50,584 nt of DNA from Massilia glaciei (GTDB taxonomy: Bacteria; Pseudomonadota; Gammaproteobacteria; Burkholderiales; Burkholderiaceae_D): the NCBI RefSeq assembly GCF_003011895.2, contig NZ_PXWF02000233.1, positions 1 to 50,584 on the forward strand, read 5' to 3'. The notes under the pieces are model-generated. The model was not told the origin of the DNA. It saw only the letters and a program-made list of their open reading frames with translations, and ran no database searches. The position numbers and the translations under genes were made by a program. Position 1 is the first letter of the stretch, and every line of letters starts with the position of its first letter. Of this stretch, positions 16,959 to 24,955 are shown in pieces.

Positions 16959-18026
16959 TTAGATTTTCTTGCCGTTCGCATACTGCCAGCCAAGCTCGGC
17001 CATCGGGCGCGCCTTCTTGCCGTTCTCGAGCGCCTGCGCGCTCGCGGCGGTGCCGTCGACGTAGCGTTTCATGATCCCCTGCATGATGCCCGCGAGGCGG
17101 AACATGTTGTAGGCGAGATAGAAATTGAAATCCTCGGCGCGGATGACCTTGCCCGTGCGCTCGCAGTAGCGCGCGATGTATTGCTCCTGCGTGGGAATGC
17201 CGAGCGCCTCCAGGTCGAGCCCGGCGATGCCGCGGAACTGGCCCGGCGGAATGTGCCAGCTCATGCAGTGGTACGAGAAGTCGGCGGCCGGATGGCCCAG
17301 TGTCGACAATTCCCAGTCGAGCACGGCGAGGATGCGCGGCTCGGTCGGGTGGAAAATCATATTGTCGAGGCGAAAGTCGCCGTGCACGATCGCCGTGTCG
17401 TCGCCGGCCGGGATGTTTTTCGGCAGCCAGGCGATCAGTTGGTCCATCTCGTCGATGGTCTCGGTGGCCGAGGCCTGGTACTGGCGCGTCCAGCGCTCGA
17501 TCTGGCGCAGAAAATAATTGCCGGGCTTGCCGTAGTCGCCGAGGCCGATCGCGTTGTAGTCGACCATGTGCAACTGGGCGATCACGCGGTTCTGCTCGTC
17601 GTAGATCGCGCCGCGCTCGGCCGGGGTCATGCCCGGCAGCGACTGGTCCCACAACACGCGGCCGTCGATGAATTCCATGATGTAGAAGGCGCGTCCGATG
17701 ACGGCCTCGTCGGTGCAGAGCGCGTATTGGCGCGCGGCCGGAAAGCCCGCCTTTTGCAGCGCGTCCATGACGCGGTATTCGCGGTCGATCGCATGCGCCG
17801 AGGGCAGCAATTTGGCGGCCGGGCCCGGCTTGGTGCGCAACACATAGTGCTGCGCGCCGGCGGTCAGTTTGAAGGTGGGGTTCGACTGGCCGCCCTTGAA
17901 TTGCTCGACGCTCAAGGGGCCGCCCGGGTAGCCGGGCACATGTTCTTGCAGATAGGCGGCGAGCGCGTCGACGTCGAATTTCTGGCGCTCCGACACTGGT
18001 TTTGTGCCCATCATTTCTTCGAACAT
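16959..18026 (-). CDS. APH-family phosphotransferase (acyl-CoA/hydroxyacid kinase type)
   Basis: The 355-residue protein has the aminoglycoside/choline kinase fold: [10 protein letters not shown] glycine-rich loop, VLRTKP lysine, catalytic loop HGDFRLDN (215-222, Asp217 as base) and metal-binding [15 protein letters not shown] precedes the ATG. It is not a resistance kinase by context: its partner gene 19 bp downstream is an acyl-CoA dehydrogenase. In animals the same two domains form ACAD10/11. In Pseudomonas putida LvaA/LvaC, a kinase of this family and an ACAD convert 4-hydroxyacyl-CoA by phosphorylation and elimination. The same role is plausible here but inferred. Confidence 0.85.
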   Translation of the reverse strand: MFEEMMGTKPVSERQKFDVDALAAYLQEHVPGYPGGPLSVEQFKGGQSNPTFKLTAGAQHYVLRTKPGPAAKLLPSAHAIDREYRVMDALQKAGFPAARQYALCTDEAVIGRAFYIMEFIDGRVLWDQSLPGMTPAERGAIYDEQNRVIAQLHMVDYNAIGLGDYGKPGNYFLRQIERWTRQYQASATETIDEMDQLIAWLPKNIPAGDDTAIVHGDFRLDNMIFHPTEPRILAVLDWELSTLGHPAADFSYHCMSWHIPPGQFRGIAGLDLEALGIPTQEQYIARYCERTGKVIRAEDFNFYLAYNMFRLAGIMQGIMKRYVDGTAASAQALENGKKARPMAELGWQYANGKKI

Positions 18027-18099
18027 GGCGTCTCCCGCTGATAGTTTGATGACTATTCTAGCGCATTAAAAGAACGCCCGTGCTATTTATTTCGCCGGC

Positions 18100-18262
18100 T
18101 CAGAGGCTGAGAGTTTTTCGGGAGTGTCCGAGCAGCCCGCCAGAAAGCGGCAGATCGAGACGCAAAGCACAGCCATAGCGGGCTATGACGAGCATTTGCA
18201 ACGACGAACTGGCGCTTTCTGGCGTGCTGAGCGGGCATGATCGAAAGACTCTCAACCTCTCA
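18100..18262 (+). repeat. Dispersed MITE-like intergenic repeat, copy B
   Basis: This is the inverted counterpart of 8402-8563. It starts TCAGAGGCTGAGAGTTTTT and ends AAAGACTCTCAACCTCT, and the central CATAGC/GCTATG hairpin is kept. Its right end supplies the last codon and stop of the histidine-phosphatase gene, so it may serve as that gene's 3' end. With copy A it brackets about 9.5 kb in inverted orientation. Confidence 0.85.
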
Positions 18263-18964
18263 GTCCGTTTTTTTGTATTGCGCGAACAACTGCTCCATCG
18301 CCGTTTCACGCGATTGTTGCTGCAGGGGGGCGGGCGGTGTGTAATTGACAAAACGCACCACCCAGTCGGCCTCGTCGGTGCCGACGTCGAGCGCGTTGAT
18401 GCAGCCGGCAGTCTGCGACAGCGCGCCCAAAAACAGCCGTTGTCCGGTCAGCGCGAGCGACAAAATCGCGCAATTGACGCCGCCGTGCAGGACCAGCAAC
18501 ACGGTGTCCCACTCGGTATCCGCGCGCAGGCGCGCCATGGCCGGATGGACCCTGTCCATCAGTTCGCCGACCGACTCGCCGCCGAGGAAGCGCTGGCTTT
18601 CACTGACCAGTCCCTCGAACACGCCCATGAAGGCCGAGCGCAGTTCCGCATCGGGAATGCTCGACAGGCGCCCGCCCTGGATTTCCACCAGCTCGGGCCA
18701 GACCTCGAGCGCGATCTGCTGTCCGGTCTCGGCCAGCGCGCGCGTGGCGGTCTCGACCGTTCGGGGCAGGCCGGAGACGATCACCCGGTCGAAGCGGATG
18801 TCCTGCTCGGCGAACACGCGGCCGGCGGCGCTGGCTTGCTCGCGGCCGAGCGCGTTGAGCGGGACGAATTCGGGCAGGACCGGCCGGCCCGATTCGTCGA
18901 AGTAGGTGACGCTGCCGTGGCGCATCAGGAAGACACGGCGTCGCTTGCCGGGGGAGGTGGACAT
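18260..18964 (-). CDS. Histidine phosphatase (phosphoglycerate-mutase-like) family protein
   Basis: The 234-residue cytosolic protein has the branch-1 histidine phosphatase hallmark LMRHGSV, with H16 as phospho-acceptor, followed by LNALGREQA, VSGLPRTVETA and the second His in LVLHGGVN. The substrate cannot be told; the family includes phosphoglycerate mutases, SixA-like and broad-specificity phosphatases. The start is an ATG at 18964 with AAAAAAGTCC upstream and only a weak ribosome-binding site. The stop lies in dispersed repeat copy B. Confidence 0.85.
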   Translation of the reverse strand: MSTSPGKRRRVFLMRHGSVTYFDESGRPVLPEFVPLNALGREQASAAGRVFAEQDIRFDRVIVSGLPRTVETATRALAETGQQIALEVWPELVEIQGGRLSSIPDAELRSAFMGVFEGLVSESQRFLGGESVGELMDRVHPAMARLRADTEWDTVLLVLHGGVNCAILSLALTGQRLFLGALSQTAGCINALDVGTDEADWVVRFVNYTPPAPLQQQSRETAMEQLFAQYKKTD

Positions 18965-18991
18965 GGACTTTTTTGTTGCTGGGGATCTGGT

Positions 18992-19555
18992 TTAGAAGAA
19001 CAGGGCGGTGCGGCTGACGATCGTCCCGTCGTTGGTGTACGGGGCCGTCGCGCGCACCGCGCCGGTGGTGGCGATTCCATCGTCGAGCTTGCTGTCGATC
19101 TGCTGCGCGAACGTATCGGGCAGGTTGTCGATGCGCACGCCGTTGCCGCCGCGTCCGCCGACCGCGTCGTTGAATACATAGACCGCGCCGCCTTGGGCGC
19201 TGCTCATGAAATCGCTCGTGCCATTGTAGGACCCGGTGATGAACCCGGCCAGCGCGAGATGCTGCGGCGCGCCCAGGTATTCGCTGATCTGTCCGTCGCC
19301 ATTGCCGTTGCTGGTCGCGCCCGGCAGGTGGCTGGTCGCGCGCAAATCGTCGCCCGGCAGCGCGCGGAATTTATCCTGGTAGGCATTGACCGCCGCCGAC
19401 AGCGCGTTGGTTTGCCCGATGATGTTCTTGACCTTGGCGCTGTCGATCAGGCCCTGTCCCTTGAGCGCGCCGCCAAGCAGCAGCCCAATGATGACAAGCA
19501 CGATGGCGATCTCGACGAGTGTGAAACCGGTTTGGCGGATTTGAACTTGTTGCAT
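18992..19555 (-). CDS. Prepilin-type pseudopilin
   Basis: The 187-residue protein has a short leader, then G-FTLVEIAIVLVIIGLLLG: a class III prepilin signal with cleavage after Gly and Glu5 present. The soluble part includes KNIIGQTNALSAAVNAYQDK and FRALPGDDL, a common pattern for proteins annotated as type II secretion pseudopilins. The 5' region (19558-19700) is a diverged copy of the end and downstream flank of the last gene of the minus-strand secretion operon (22780), so this gene probably once stood directly downstream of that operon and belongs to it functionally. Confidence 0.85.
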   Translation of the reverse strand: MQQVQIRQTGFTLVEIAIVLVIIGLLLGGALKGQGLIDSAKVKNIIGQTNALSAAVNAYQDKFRALPGDDLRATSHLPGATSNGNGDGQISEYLGAPQHLALAGFITGSYNGTSDFMSSAQGGAVYVFNDAVGGRGGNGVRIDNLPDTFAQQIDSKLDDGIATTGAVRATAPYTNDGTIVSRTALFF

Positions 19556-19557
19556 TG

Positions 19558-19700
19558 AAAACCTCGCAGCGATGGAGCATTAAAGCAATTTTCCAAGTCT
19601 ATAGGAAAAGCGCCGGACTGGTGGCGGGTGTTGAATCCCGTCATCACTTTCCCCCCCGTTGGCGCGCGCTGCCGCGCCGACAGTCAGGGTCGCTTGCGAG
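19558..19700 (-). repeat. Diverged duplicate of the 22707-22843 segment, copy 1
   Basis: Collinear similarity to 22707-22843 runs over about 130 bp with small indels. Shared strings include AAGTCTATAGGAAAAGCG (one mismatch), GTTGGCGCGCGCTG (identical) and GCGCCGACAG (identical). The similarity ends at the start codon of the prepilin gene. The distal half corresponds to the 3' end of the gene ending at 22780, here degenerate and untranslatable. The remaining bases up to 20055 hold only the promoter and operator listed separately. Confidence 0.75.
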
Positions 19701-19914
19701 AAGCGGTTTGGCGCATGGCAATGCCGCACATCGCAAGCGGATGCCTTCGGGCTCCATATTTATTGGATTTTAATCTAGACCTTGCGGGGTTCGCGCGGAT
19801 TTTAGGTAATCGATTAACGTGATTTCCATAAACTTCCAGGTATGCGGGAGTAATCGTTAACCGCACAATACTCACGACATTCAACGCAATTTTCTTACAA
19901 ATCGCAAACCTTGT

Positions 19915-19943
19915 TTGACAATCAAAAATGGCTCTGATAGGCT
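19915..19943 (+). promoter_or_regulatory. Sigma-70 promoter candidate of the lyase-like gene
   Basis: TTGACA (19915-19920), a 17-bp spacer and TAGGCT (19938-19943) give a perfect -35 with a weak -10. Transcription would start near 19950 and leave a 5' leader of about 105 bases before the GTG start. Confidence 0.5.
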
Positions 19944-19950
19944 GAATTTA

Positions 19951-19965
19951 GTTAAACGTTTACTA
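19951..19965 (+). promoter_or_regulatory. LacI/GalR-type operator candidate
   Basis: GTTAAACGTTTACTA contains the 10-bp palindrome TAAACGTTTA (19953-19962) with the central CG and AAACG/CGTTT half-sites typical of LacI-family operators. It lies at the predicted transcription start, an ideal position for repression. No LacI-family gene is in the window. Confidence 0.5.
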
Positions 19966-20055
19966 CGCGTTTTACGCCACGCCGCAGGTAGCTTTCCAGC
20001 ATAGGAAGGGACGTGCGGCGCCGGACCGACTTTTCAAATAGTTAGGAGACATGCT

Positions 20056-22587
20056 GTGCAACTGACCAAATACGCATTAACGCTGGCCGCGCTGTTCGCC
20101 GCCTGCGGAACCACCCAGGCGCAGACCGTGCGCTACCTGCAAAGCTTCAATGGCCTGCCGCCCAACGCACTGTGGGACAACAACCTCGATAGCGCCAAGC
20201 CGACCGCGCATCCCGAAAATATCCTGGTCACGGCGGGCTGCGGGCAGGACGGCTCCAATTGCCTGCGCCAGGTCTATCGCCACTTCGACGGCATCCACAA
20301 GCAGCCGGCGTCGAACCCGGTATTCACCACCGACAGCAGCGGCAAGGTGATCTGGACCCCCTCGGATGCGACCCATTCCAACACGGCCACCGACGTCATT
20401 CAGGCCAACATCATGATCAGCGGCTCGACCACCGGCACCAGCGGCGCGACCGCGACGCCGGTGCCGTCGAAGGCCTACACGCTGACCTACAAGGTGTACT
20501 TCGAGCCCGGCTTCGACTTTGCCAAAGGCGGCAAGCTGCCTGGCCTGGCGGCCAAGGCTTTCGACAGCGGCTGCACCGAAGACGGCAGCGCCAAGCGCTC
20601 CGGCTCGAGCTGGAGCGTGCGCCTGATGTGGCGCGCCAACGGCCGCGTCGAACTCTATTCGTATGACCAGAGCCGGCCGTCGGGCAGCTGCGGCATCAAC
20701 ACCCTGATCGACCATGTCGACGGCGAGCCACCCTATGAAGTGCCGGGCCAGATCCCGTCGGTCAGCACCAAATTCCGCTTCAAGCCGAGTGTCTGGTACA
20801 CCATCACGCTGGCGGTCAAGGTCAACGACAACAACGCGGTGGTGTACCAGAAGGATTCCAACGGCAACAACGTGCTCGATGGCTCGGGCGATCCGATCCC
20901 GGTCGGCGGCAACGGCGCCGAGTACCTCAAGATCGACGGCTCGGACGGCAGTTCGGCCACGTTGATCATCAACAACGTCGCATTGCGCGACGAATGCAAC
21001 GGCACCTGCCCGTCGACCGTGCCGGACAGCCCGGCGACCTGGGTCAACGCGCTGTTCTACAGCAGCTTCCATGGCGGCAACGAGACCAAGCGGGTGCAGT
21101 GCCTCACCACCACCGCGCCATCCTTCTCCGGCCTGACGCAGGCGCGATACGACCAGTTGTGCGCCTCGCAGAAGAACCCGGCGATCTTCCCGACCCTGAC
21201 GTGGAACCCGATGACGATCACCGCTGCCCGCTACGATGACTTCAAGGTCGTCGAGGGGTATCCCGGCAGTGACGGCATCGTACCGAGCGCGCCGGCCAGC
21301 CTTGCCGCGACCGCCACCTCGCCGACCCAGGTCAATTTGGTGTGGATCGCATCGACCGACAACGTCGGCGTCGCGGGCTACCGCGCGTACCGCGCCGGCG
21401 TGCTGATCGGCTCGCCGGCCGGCACCTCGTTCATCGACACCGGACGCACCGCGTCGACCGCCTACAGCTACACCGTCAAGGCGATCGACGCCGCCGGCAA
21501 CCTGTCCCTGGCCAGCAATACGGCGAGCGCCACGACGCCGGCGGCGAGCACCGACACGCAAGCGCCGGGCGCACCGGCATCGCTGAGCGCGACGGCCACC
21601 TCGTCGAGCCAGATCAACCTGAGCTGGAGCGGATCGACCGACAACGTCGGCGTCACCGGCTACCGCGTGTACCGCGCCGGGGTGCTGGTTGGCTCGCCAA
21701 CCGGCACCACCTTCTCCAACACTGGCCTGAACGCATCGACCGCCTACAGCTACACGGTCAAGGCGATCGACGCCGCCGGCAACCTGTCGCTGGCCAGCAA
21801 TACGGCGGGCGCCACGACCACGGCGGCGGCCACCGACACGCAGGCGCCGGGCACACCGGCAGCGCTGAGCGCGACGGCCACCTCGTCGAGCCAGATTAAC
21901 CTGAGCTGGAGCGGATCGAGCGACAACGTCGGCGTCACCGGCTACCGCGTGTACCGCGCCGGGGTGCTGGTTGGCTCGCCAACCGGCGCCACCTTCTCCA
22001 ACACCGGGCTGAGCGCATCGACCGCCTACAGCTACACGGTCAAGGCGATCGACGCGGCCGGCAACCTGTCCCTGGCCAGCAACACGGCGTCGGCGACCAC
22101 CCAGTCGGGAACCGCAACGATCGTGACGCTGGCGCCAACGGACGATGCCTACACCCGCGACGGCAGCAACGCCGCCAACAACTACGGCGCCGATGCGCTG
22201 CTGATCGTCAAGACCGATTCGGCCGGCGCGAACCGCCACTCCTACCTGAAGTTCAGCCTCGGCTTGCTCGGCACGATCAACAGCGCCAAGCTGCGGGTCT
22301 ATGGTTCGGCCAGCGCCACCACCACCCTGACTGCCTACCAGGCCGGCGACAGCTGGACCAACAGCGGCCTGACGTGGAACAATGCGCCGGCGGCGGGTGC
22401 GGCGGCGGGCGGTGTGTCCATGGGCGCCACCGCGCAGTACTACGAGATCGATGTCACCCCTTACGTGCAGGCGGAGGCGGCGGGCGACGACACGGCGACT
22501 TTCATCCTCAAGGAAAGCGCCGGCAAATACACGACCCTTAACAGCAACAACAATTCCACCAACAAGCCGCAGCTGAAAATTAACTGA
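20056..22587 (+). CDS. Secreted multidomain protein: PL14-like lyase, three FN3, CBM96-like
   Basis: The 843-residue exported protein has a signal peptide ending TTQA. GTG at 20056 follows TAGGAGA; the ATG at 20051 is out of frame. The N-terminal domain has YKVYFEPGFDF, GGKLPGLAA (near 158) and RLMWRANGRVELYSY (near 188), a pattern I associate with polysaccharide lyase family 14-like (alginate/glucuronan) enzymes. Three nearly identical fibronectin type III repeats follow (about 412-500, 504-594 and 598-685; DNVGVTGYRVYRAG in each), then a C-terminal DNRLRE/CBM96-like carbohydrate-binding domain (APTDDAYTRDGS, YLKFSL). Substrate is unproven. It has its own promoter and terminator. Confidence 0.75.
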   Translation: MQLTKYALTLAALFAACGTTQAQTVRYLQSFNGLPPNALWDNNLDSAKPTAHPENILVTAGCGQDGSNCLRQVYRHFDGIHKQPASNPVFTTDSSGKVIWTPSDATHSNTATDVIQANIMISGSTTGTSGATATPVPSKAYTLTYKVYFEPGFDFAKGGKLPGLAAKAFDSGCTEDGSAKRSGSSWSVRLMWRANGRVELYSYDQSRPSGSCGINTLIDHVDGEPPYEVPGQIPSVSTKFRFKPSVWYTITLAVKVNDNNAVVYQKDSNGNNVLDGSGDPIPVGGNGAEYLKIDGSDGSSATLIINNVALRDECNGTCPSTVPDSPATWVNALFYSSFHGGNETKRVQCLTTTAPSFSGLTQARYDQLCASQKNPAIFPTLTWNPMTITAARYDDFKVVEGYPGSDGIVPSAPASLAATATSPTQVNLVWIASTDNVGVAGYRAYRAGVLIGSPAGTSFIDTGRTASTAYSYTVKAIDAAGNLSLASNTASATTPAASTDTQAPGAPASLSATATSSSQINLSWSGSTDNVGVTGYRVYRAGVLVGSPTGTTFSNTGLNASTAYSYTVKAIDAAGNLSLASNTAGATTTAAATDTQAPGTPAALSATATSSSQINLSWSGSSDNVGVTGYRVYRAGVLVGSPTGATFSNTGLSASTAYSYTVKAIDAAGNLSLASNTASATTQSGTATIVTLAPTDDAYTRDGSNAANNYGADALLIVKTDSAGANRHSYLKFSLGLLGTINSAKLRVYGSASATTTLTAYQAGDSWTNSGLTWNNAPAAGAAAGGVSMGATAQYYEIDVTPYVQAEAAGDDTATFILKESAGKYTTLNSNNNSTNKPQLKIN

Positions 22588-22650
22588 GGCAAATAAAAAA
22601 AGGAAAGTAACAACGGCGGCCGGCAACGGCGCCCGATGTAATTTCCTTTG

Positions 22651-22685
22651 CGGGCATGTCCACGAGTGGGACATGCCCGTTTTTT
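22651..22685 (+). terminator. Rho-independent terminator of the lyase-like gene
   Basis: There is a perfect 11-bp stem, CGGGCATGTCC/GGACATGCCCG (22651-22661 and 22669-22679), with a 7-base loop followed by six T residues. Confidence 0.9.
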
Positions 22686-22706
22686 CATGTTGATGAGCCA
22701 CCACTG

Positions 22707-22843
22707 GAAACCCCGCACCGATAGGGCATTCGAGCAATTTCGCAAGTCTATTGGAAAAGCGTCTGGGTGTTCGATATGGTCATCGTTTTTCCTGCGCCTG
22801 TTGGCGCGCGCTGATCGCCTCCAATCGCGCCGACAGCCAGGTC
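22707..22843 (-). repeat. Diverged duplicate of the 19558-19700 segment, copy 2
   Basis: This copy covers the last codons of the gene ending at 22780 plus about 75 bases of its 3' flank. On the minus strand the match to copy 1 stops at GTG, the position where copy 1 has the ATG of the prepilin gene. The sequence beyond that point is the lyase gene's terminator region. Both copies have the same orientation and enclose the lyase-like gene. Confidence 0.75.
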
Positions 22844-23490
22844 AGTTCGCGCGGATCGCTGACCAGGCCGTCGTGCACCAGGCCGCCGATCAGCAGCTTG
22901 GCGCTGTCGAGCTCGTTCATGTCCTCGAGCATGATCGCCTCCAGGGCGCGCGCCCAGGCGGGAACGGCGGGCCCGCGCGCGCGGGTTCGGATCGCCGCCG
23001 CGTATTTGCGTGCCAGCGCGTGGTCGTGCAGCCGATGGCGGGCCACGAGCGCGGCGTGCGCGAGCGCGGGCCAGCGCCGCTCGGGGTCGGCGCCGAAGCT
23101 CTCGTACACGAAGTCGAGCATCACGCGCACCCGCGCCGGGTCGTCCACCGCGGCATAGACCTGGCTTGCCGCCAGCAGCGGATACTGCGCGCGCGGGTCC
23201 AGCGCGACGATCCTTTCGAGCCAGGCGCGCAACACCCCATAGTCGAGCGCGCGCAAGGCAATGCTGATCCCGGCCTGGTCGTCGTGGCCTTGCACGCCGA
23301 GCATCAGCAGCTTCGACAGCGCGATCGGCTCGCCCATCGCCATCAGGCGCAGCACGGGCAACGACGGCGGCGCCTGCAAAACGGCGGCGCGCGCGGCCGG
23401 CGGCGCTTGCGTGAGCCGCCACAGCAGTTGCGCGGCGACGACGACGAGCAATCCGATCCGGACGGCGCGCGGCACCCGCGGGGTTTTCAA
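22780..23490 (-). CDS. Membrane-anchored helical-repeat protein of the second secretion operon
   Basis: The 236-residue protein starts with one transmembrane anchor (VRIGLLVVVAAQLLWRL), then a soluble part made of helix pairs rich in Ala, Leu and Arg (ERIVALDPRAQYPLLAASQVY, YAAAIRTRARGPAVPAWARAL), which looks like degenerate TPR repeats. The TTG start at 23490 overlaps the upstream permease stop (TTGA). It is the last gene of the minus-strand operon. Its 3' end is duplicated near 19.6 kb. No family name can be given; a scaffold role beside the permease and pseudopilins is an inference. Confidence 0.7.
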   Translation of the reverse strand: MKTPRVPRAVRIGLLVVVAAQLLWRLTQAPPAARAAVLQAPPSLPVLRLMAMGEPIALSKLLMLGVQGHDDQAGISIALRALDYGVLRAWLERIVALDPRAQYPLLAASQVYAAVDDPARVRVMLDFVYESFGADPERRWPALAHAALVARHRLHDHALARKYAAAIRTRARGPAVPAWARALEAIMLEDMNELDSAKLLIGGLVHDGLVSDPRELTWLSARLEAISARQQAQEKR

Positions 23491-24221
23491 ATGTCCTTCC
23501 TGTGCAGGTCGAACAAGCCGGCCATGACGAGCAGCGCCATATAGATCAGCGCCCCCAGCGCTTGAGGTAGCAGCTCGGCCATGCTGCCATTGCGGTAAAC
23601 CAGCCACTCGGTGCGCGCGAATGCGTCGAGGTGGGGCAGCAGCGCGGCCAGCGCGTCAAGCGCATGGCCGCCGACGCCGTCGGCAAGCAGTTGCATGCTT
23701 GAAATCGTGCGCGCAAGCAGATAAAAGGCGCCGCACGCGAACAGCGCCGGCAACAGCTGGCCGAAGCCGAGCGCGCATAGCAGGCTGAACGCGGCCACGA
23801 TCCACAGTTCCAGCAGCAAGGACGCGCTCCACAGCAGCGTCTGTTCCAGGGGCGCGAACGCGAGCACGAGCACGCCCGACAACAGCGCCTGCGTGGCCGC
23901 CAGCATGGCGAAACCCCACAGCTTGCCGAACAGATAGCCGGCGCGCCCACTGTCTAGCGCCAGCAGCAACTCGCGCCCTTTGTCCTGTGCCTCGCGCGCG
24001 ATGCTGCCGACAACGAACAATGCGGTCAGGAACACGGCGCTGGCGCGCAGCATCGCCGCGAGCAGGGCAAGCGTGATGTGTTCGCTTTCGGTCAGGGCCA
24101 GCGCGCCGGCGAAGCTGGCCAGGCCAAGCGCGGCGGCGGCGGCGAGCATCACGAGCCAGGGAAAGCGGCTGCCGATGGCTTCACGCAGCGTGAAGACGGC
24201 GATGGTCCAGACCGCGCTCAC
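23487..24221 (-). CDS. ABC-2 type transporter permease subunit
   Basis: The 244-residue integral membrane protein has about six transmembrane segments, starting VWTIAVFTLREAIGSRFPWL, with AREAQDKGRELLLALDSGRAGYLFGKLWG between helices as in ABC-2 exporters (the coupling-helix region). The start is GTG at 24221, overlapping the upstream pseudopilin stop (GTGA). No ATPase gene adjoins, but the first gene of the same operon (34243-35016) is an ABC-2 type ATPase, so the two probably form one transporter whose genes enclose the secretion machine. In Myxococcus the pilGHI ABC transporter genes likewise sit in the pil cluster. Confidence 0.75.
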   Translation of the reverse strand: MSAVWTIAVFTLREAIGSRFPWLVMLAAAAALGLASFAGALALTESEHITLALLAAMLRASAVFLTALFVVGSIAREAQDKGRELLLALDSGRAGYLFGKLWGFAMLAATQALLSGVLVLAFAPLEQTLLWSASLLLELWIVAAFSLLCALGFGQLLPALFACGAFYLLARTISSMQLLADGVGGHALDALAALLPHLDAFARTEWLVYRNGSMAELLPQALGALIYMALLVMAGLFDLHRKDI

Positions 24222-24955
24222 GGGAGTTTTTGCGCCGCGACCATGCGGGTGTACAAGATGTTGGGGGAGACCCATGCCAGCATGTCGTCGAATTCCCCGC
24301 CGGGCGCGGCCGGGTCGCCGCTCGGATGGCGCGTGACGAAGGCGATGCCCGCGTGGCCGGCATTGCTGCGCTCGTCCAGATTCGAGGCCGAATCGACGCC
24401 GGCCGGCACGCCCTCGCCGCTGACCCCGGCGAAGCCGTTTTTTCCATGCGAAAGGATGACGGCCGGGATGTCGTTGACGGCGGTCGCGCCGACCAGCCGC
24501 CCGCCCGCGTCGCGCGTGCCCACGGCGATGTCGCGCCGGCTCGCCAGGGTGAACAGGACGCGGCTGTTGGAGAACGCCGGCGTGACGCTGTAGCGGTAGA
24601 TGTGTCCCCAACTGTCGAGCTTGGGCAGGCCGAGCGTGACCCATGGCAAGAAGCCGCTGCGCTTGCCGCCGCTGCAATTGTCGCCATTGCGGTCCTCCAG
24701 GCCGTTGCCGGCCGACACCGCGGGGCAGGGCAGGTAGCCGTTGCGCAGCGCAAAGCCGAGCACGGCCTCGCGCGCCTCGTCGAGCGCCCTTTGGGTTTCG
24801 CTGGCCTTGCGCTGCTCGAGCTGCATGCTTAGCGGCGTGAGCAAGCCACCGAGCATGAAGCCGACAATGACGAGCACGAGCGCCATTTCGACCAGCGTGA
24901 ATCCCTTTGGTATTGGTGGCTGCATTGTTTGCCGCATTGATCGTCCCATGGTCAT
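24218..24955 (-). CDS. Pseudopilin with full prepilin signal
   Basis: The 245-residue protein contains PKGFTLVEMALVLVIVGFML: prepilin cleavage after Gly, Glu5 present, then a hydrophobic helix and QRKASETQRALDEAREAVLG. The soluble domain includes RNGYLPCPA, LPKLDSWGHIYRYSVTPAF, AVILSHGKNG and GGEFDDMLAWV. The last three elements recur in the neighbouring gene product, so the two are paralogues. The start ATG at 24955 overlaps the upstream stop (ATGA); ATG at 24925 would give a more usual short leader (MQPPIPKG). Confidence 0.8.
   Translation of the reverse strand: MTMGRSMRQTMQPPIPKGFTLVEMALVLVIVGFMLGGLLTPLSMQLEQRKASETQRALDEAREAVLGFALRNGYLPCPAVSAGNGLEDRNGDNCSGGKRSGFLPWVTLGLPKLDSWGHIYRYSVTPAFSNSRVLFTLASRRDIAVGTRDAGGRLVGATAVNDIPAVILSHGKNGFAGVSGEGVPAGVDSASNLDERSNAGHAGIAFVTRHPSGDPAAPGGEFDDMLAWVSPNILYTRMVAAQKLP

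Noticed and set aside
20077-22737. 886-codon antisense frame opposite the lyase-like gene
   Set aside because: It mirrors the FN3 repeats in the complementary frame and is Arg/Gly/Val-rich without motifs. The sense protein has a signal peptide and recognisable domains.
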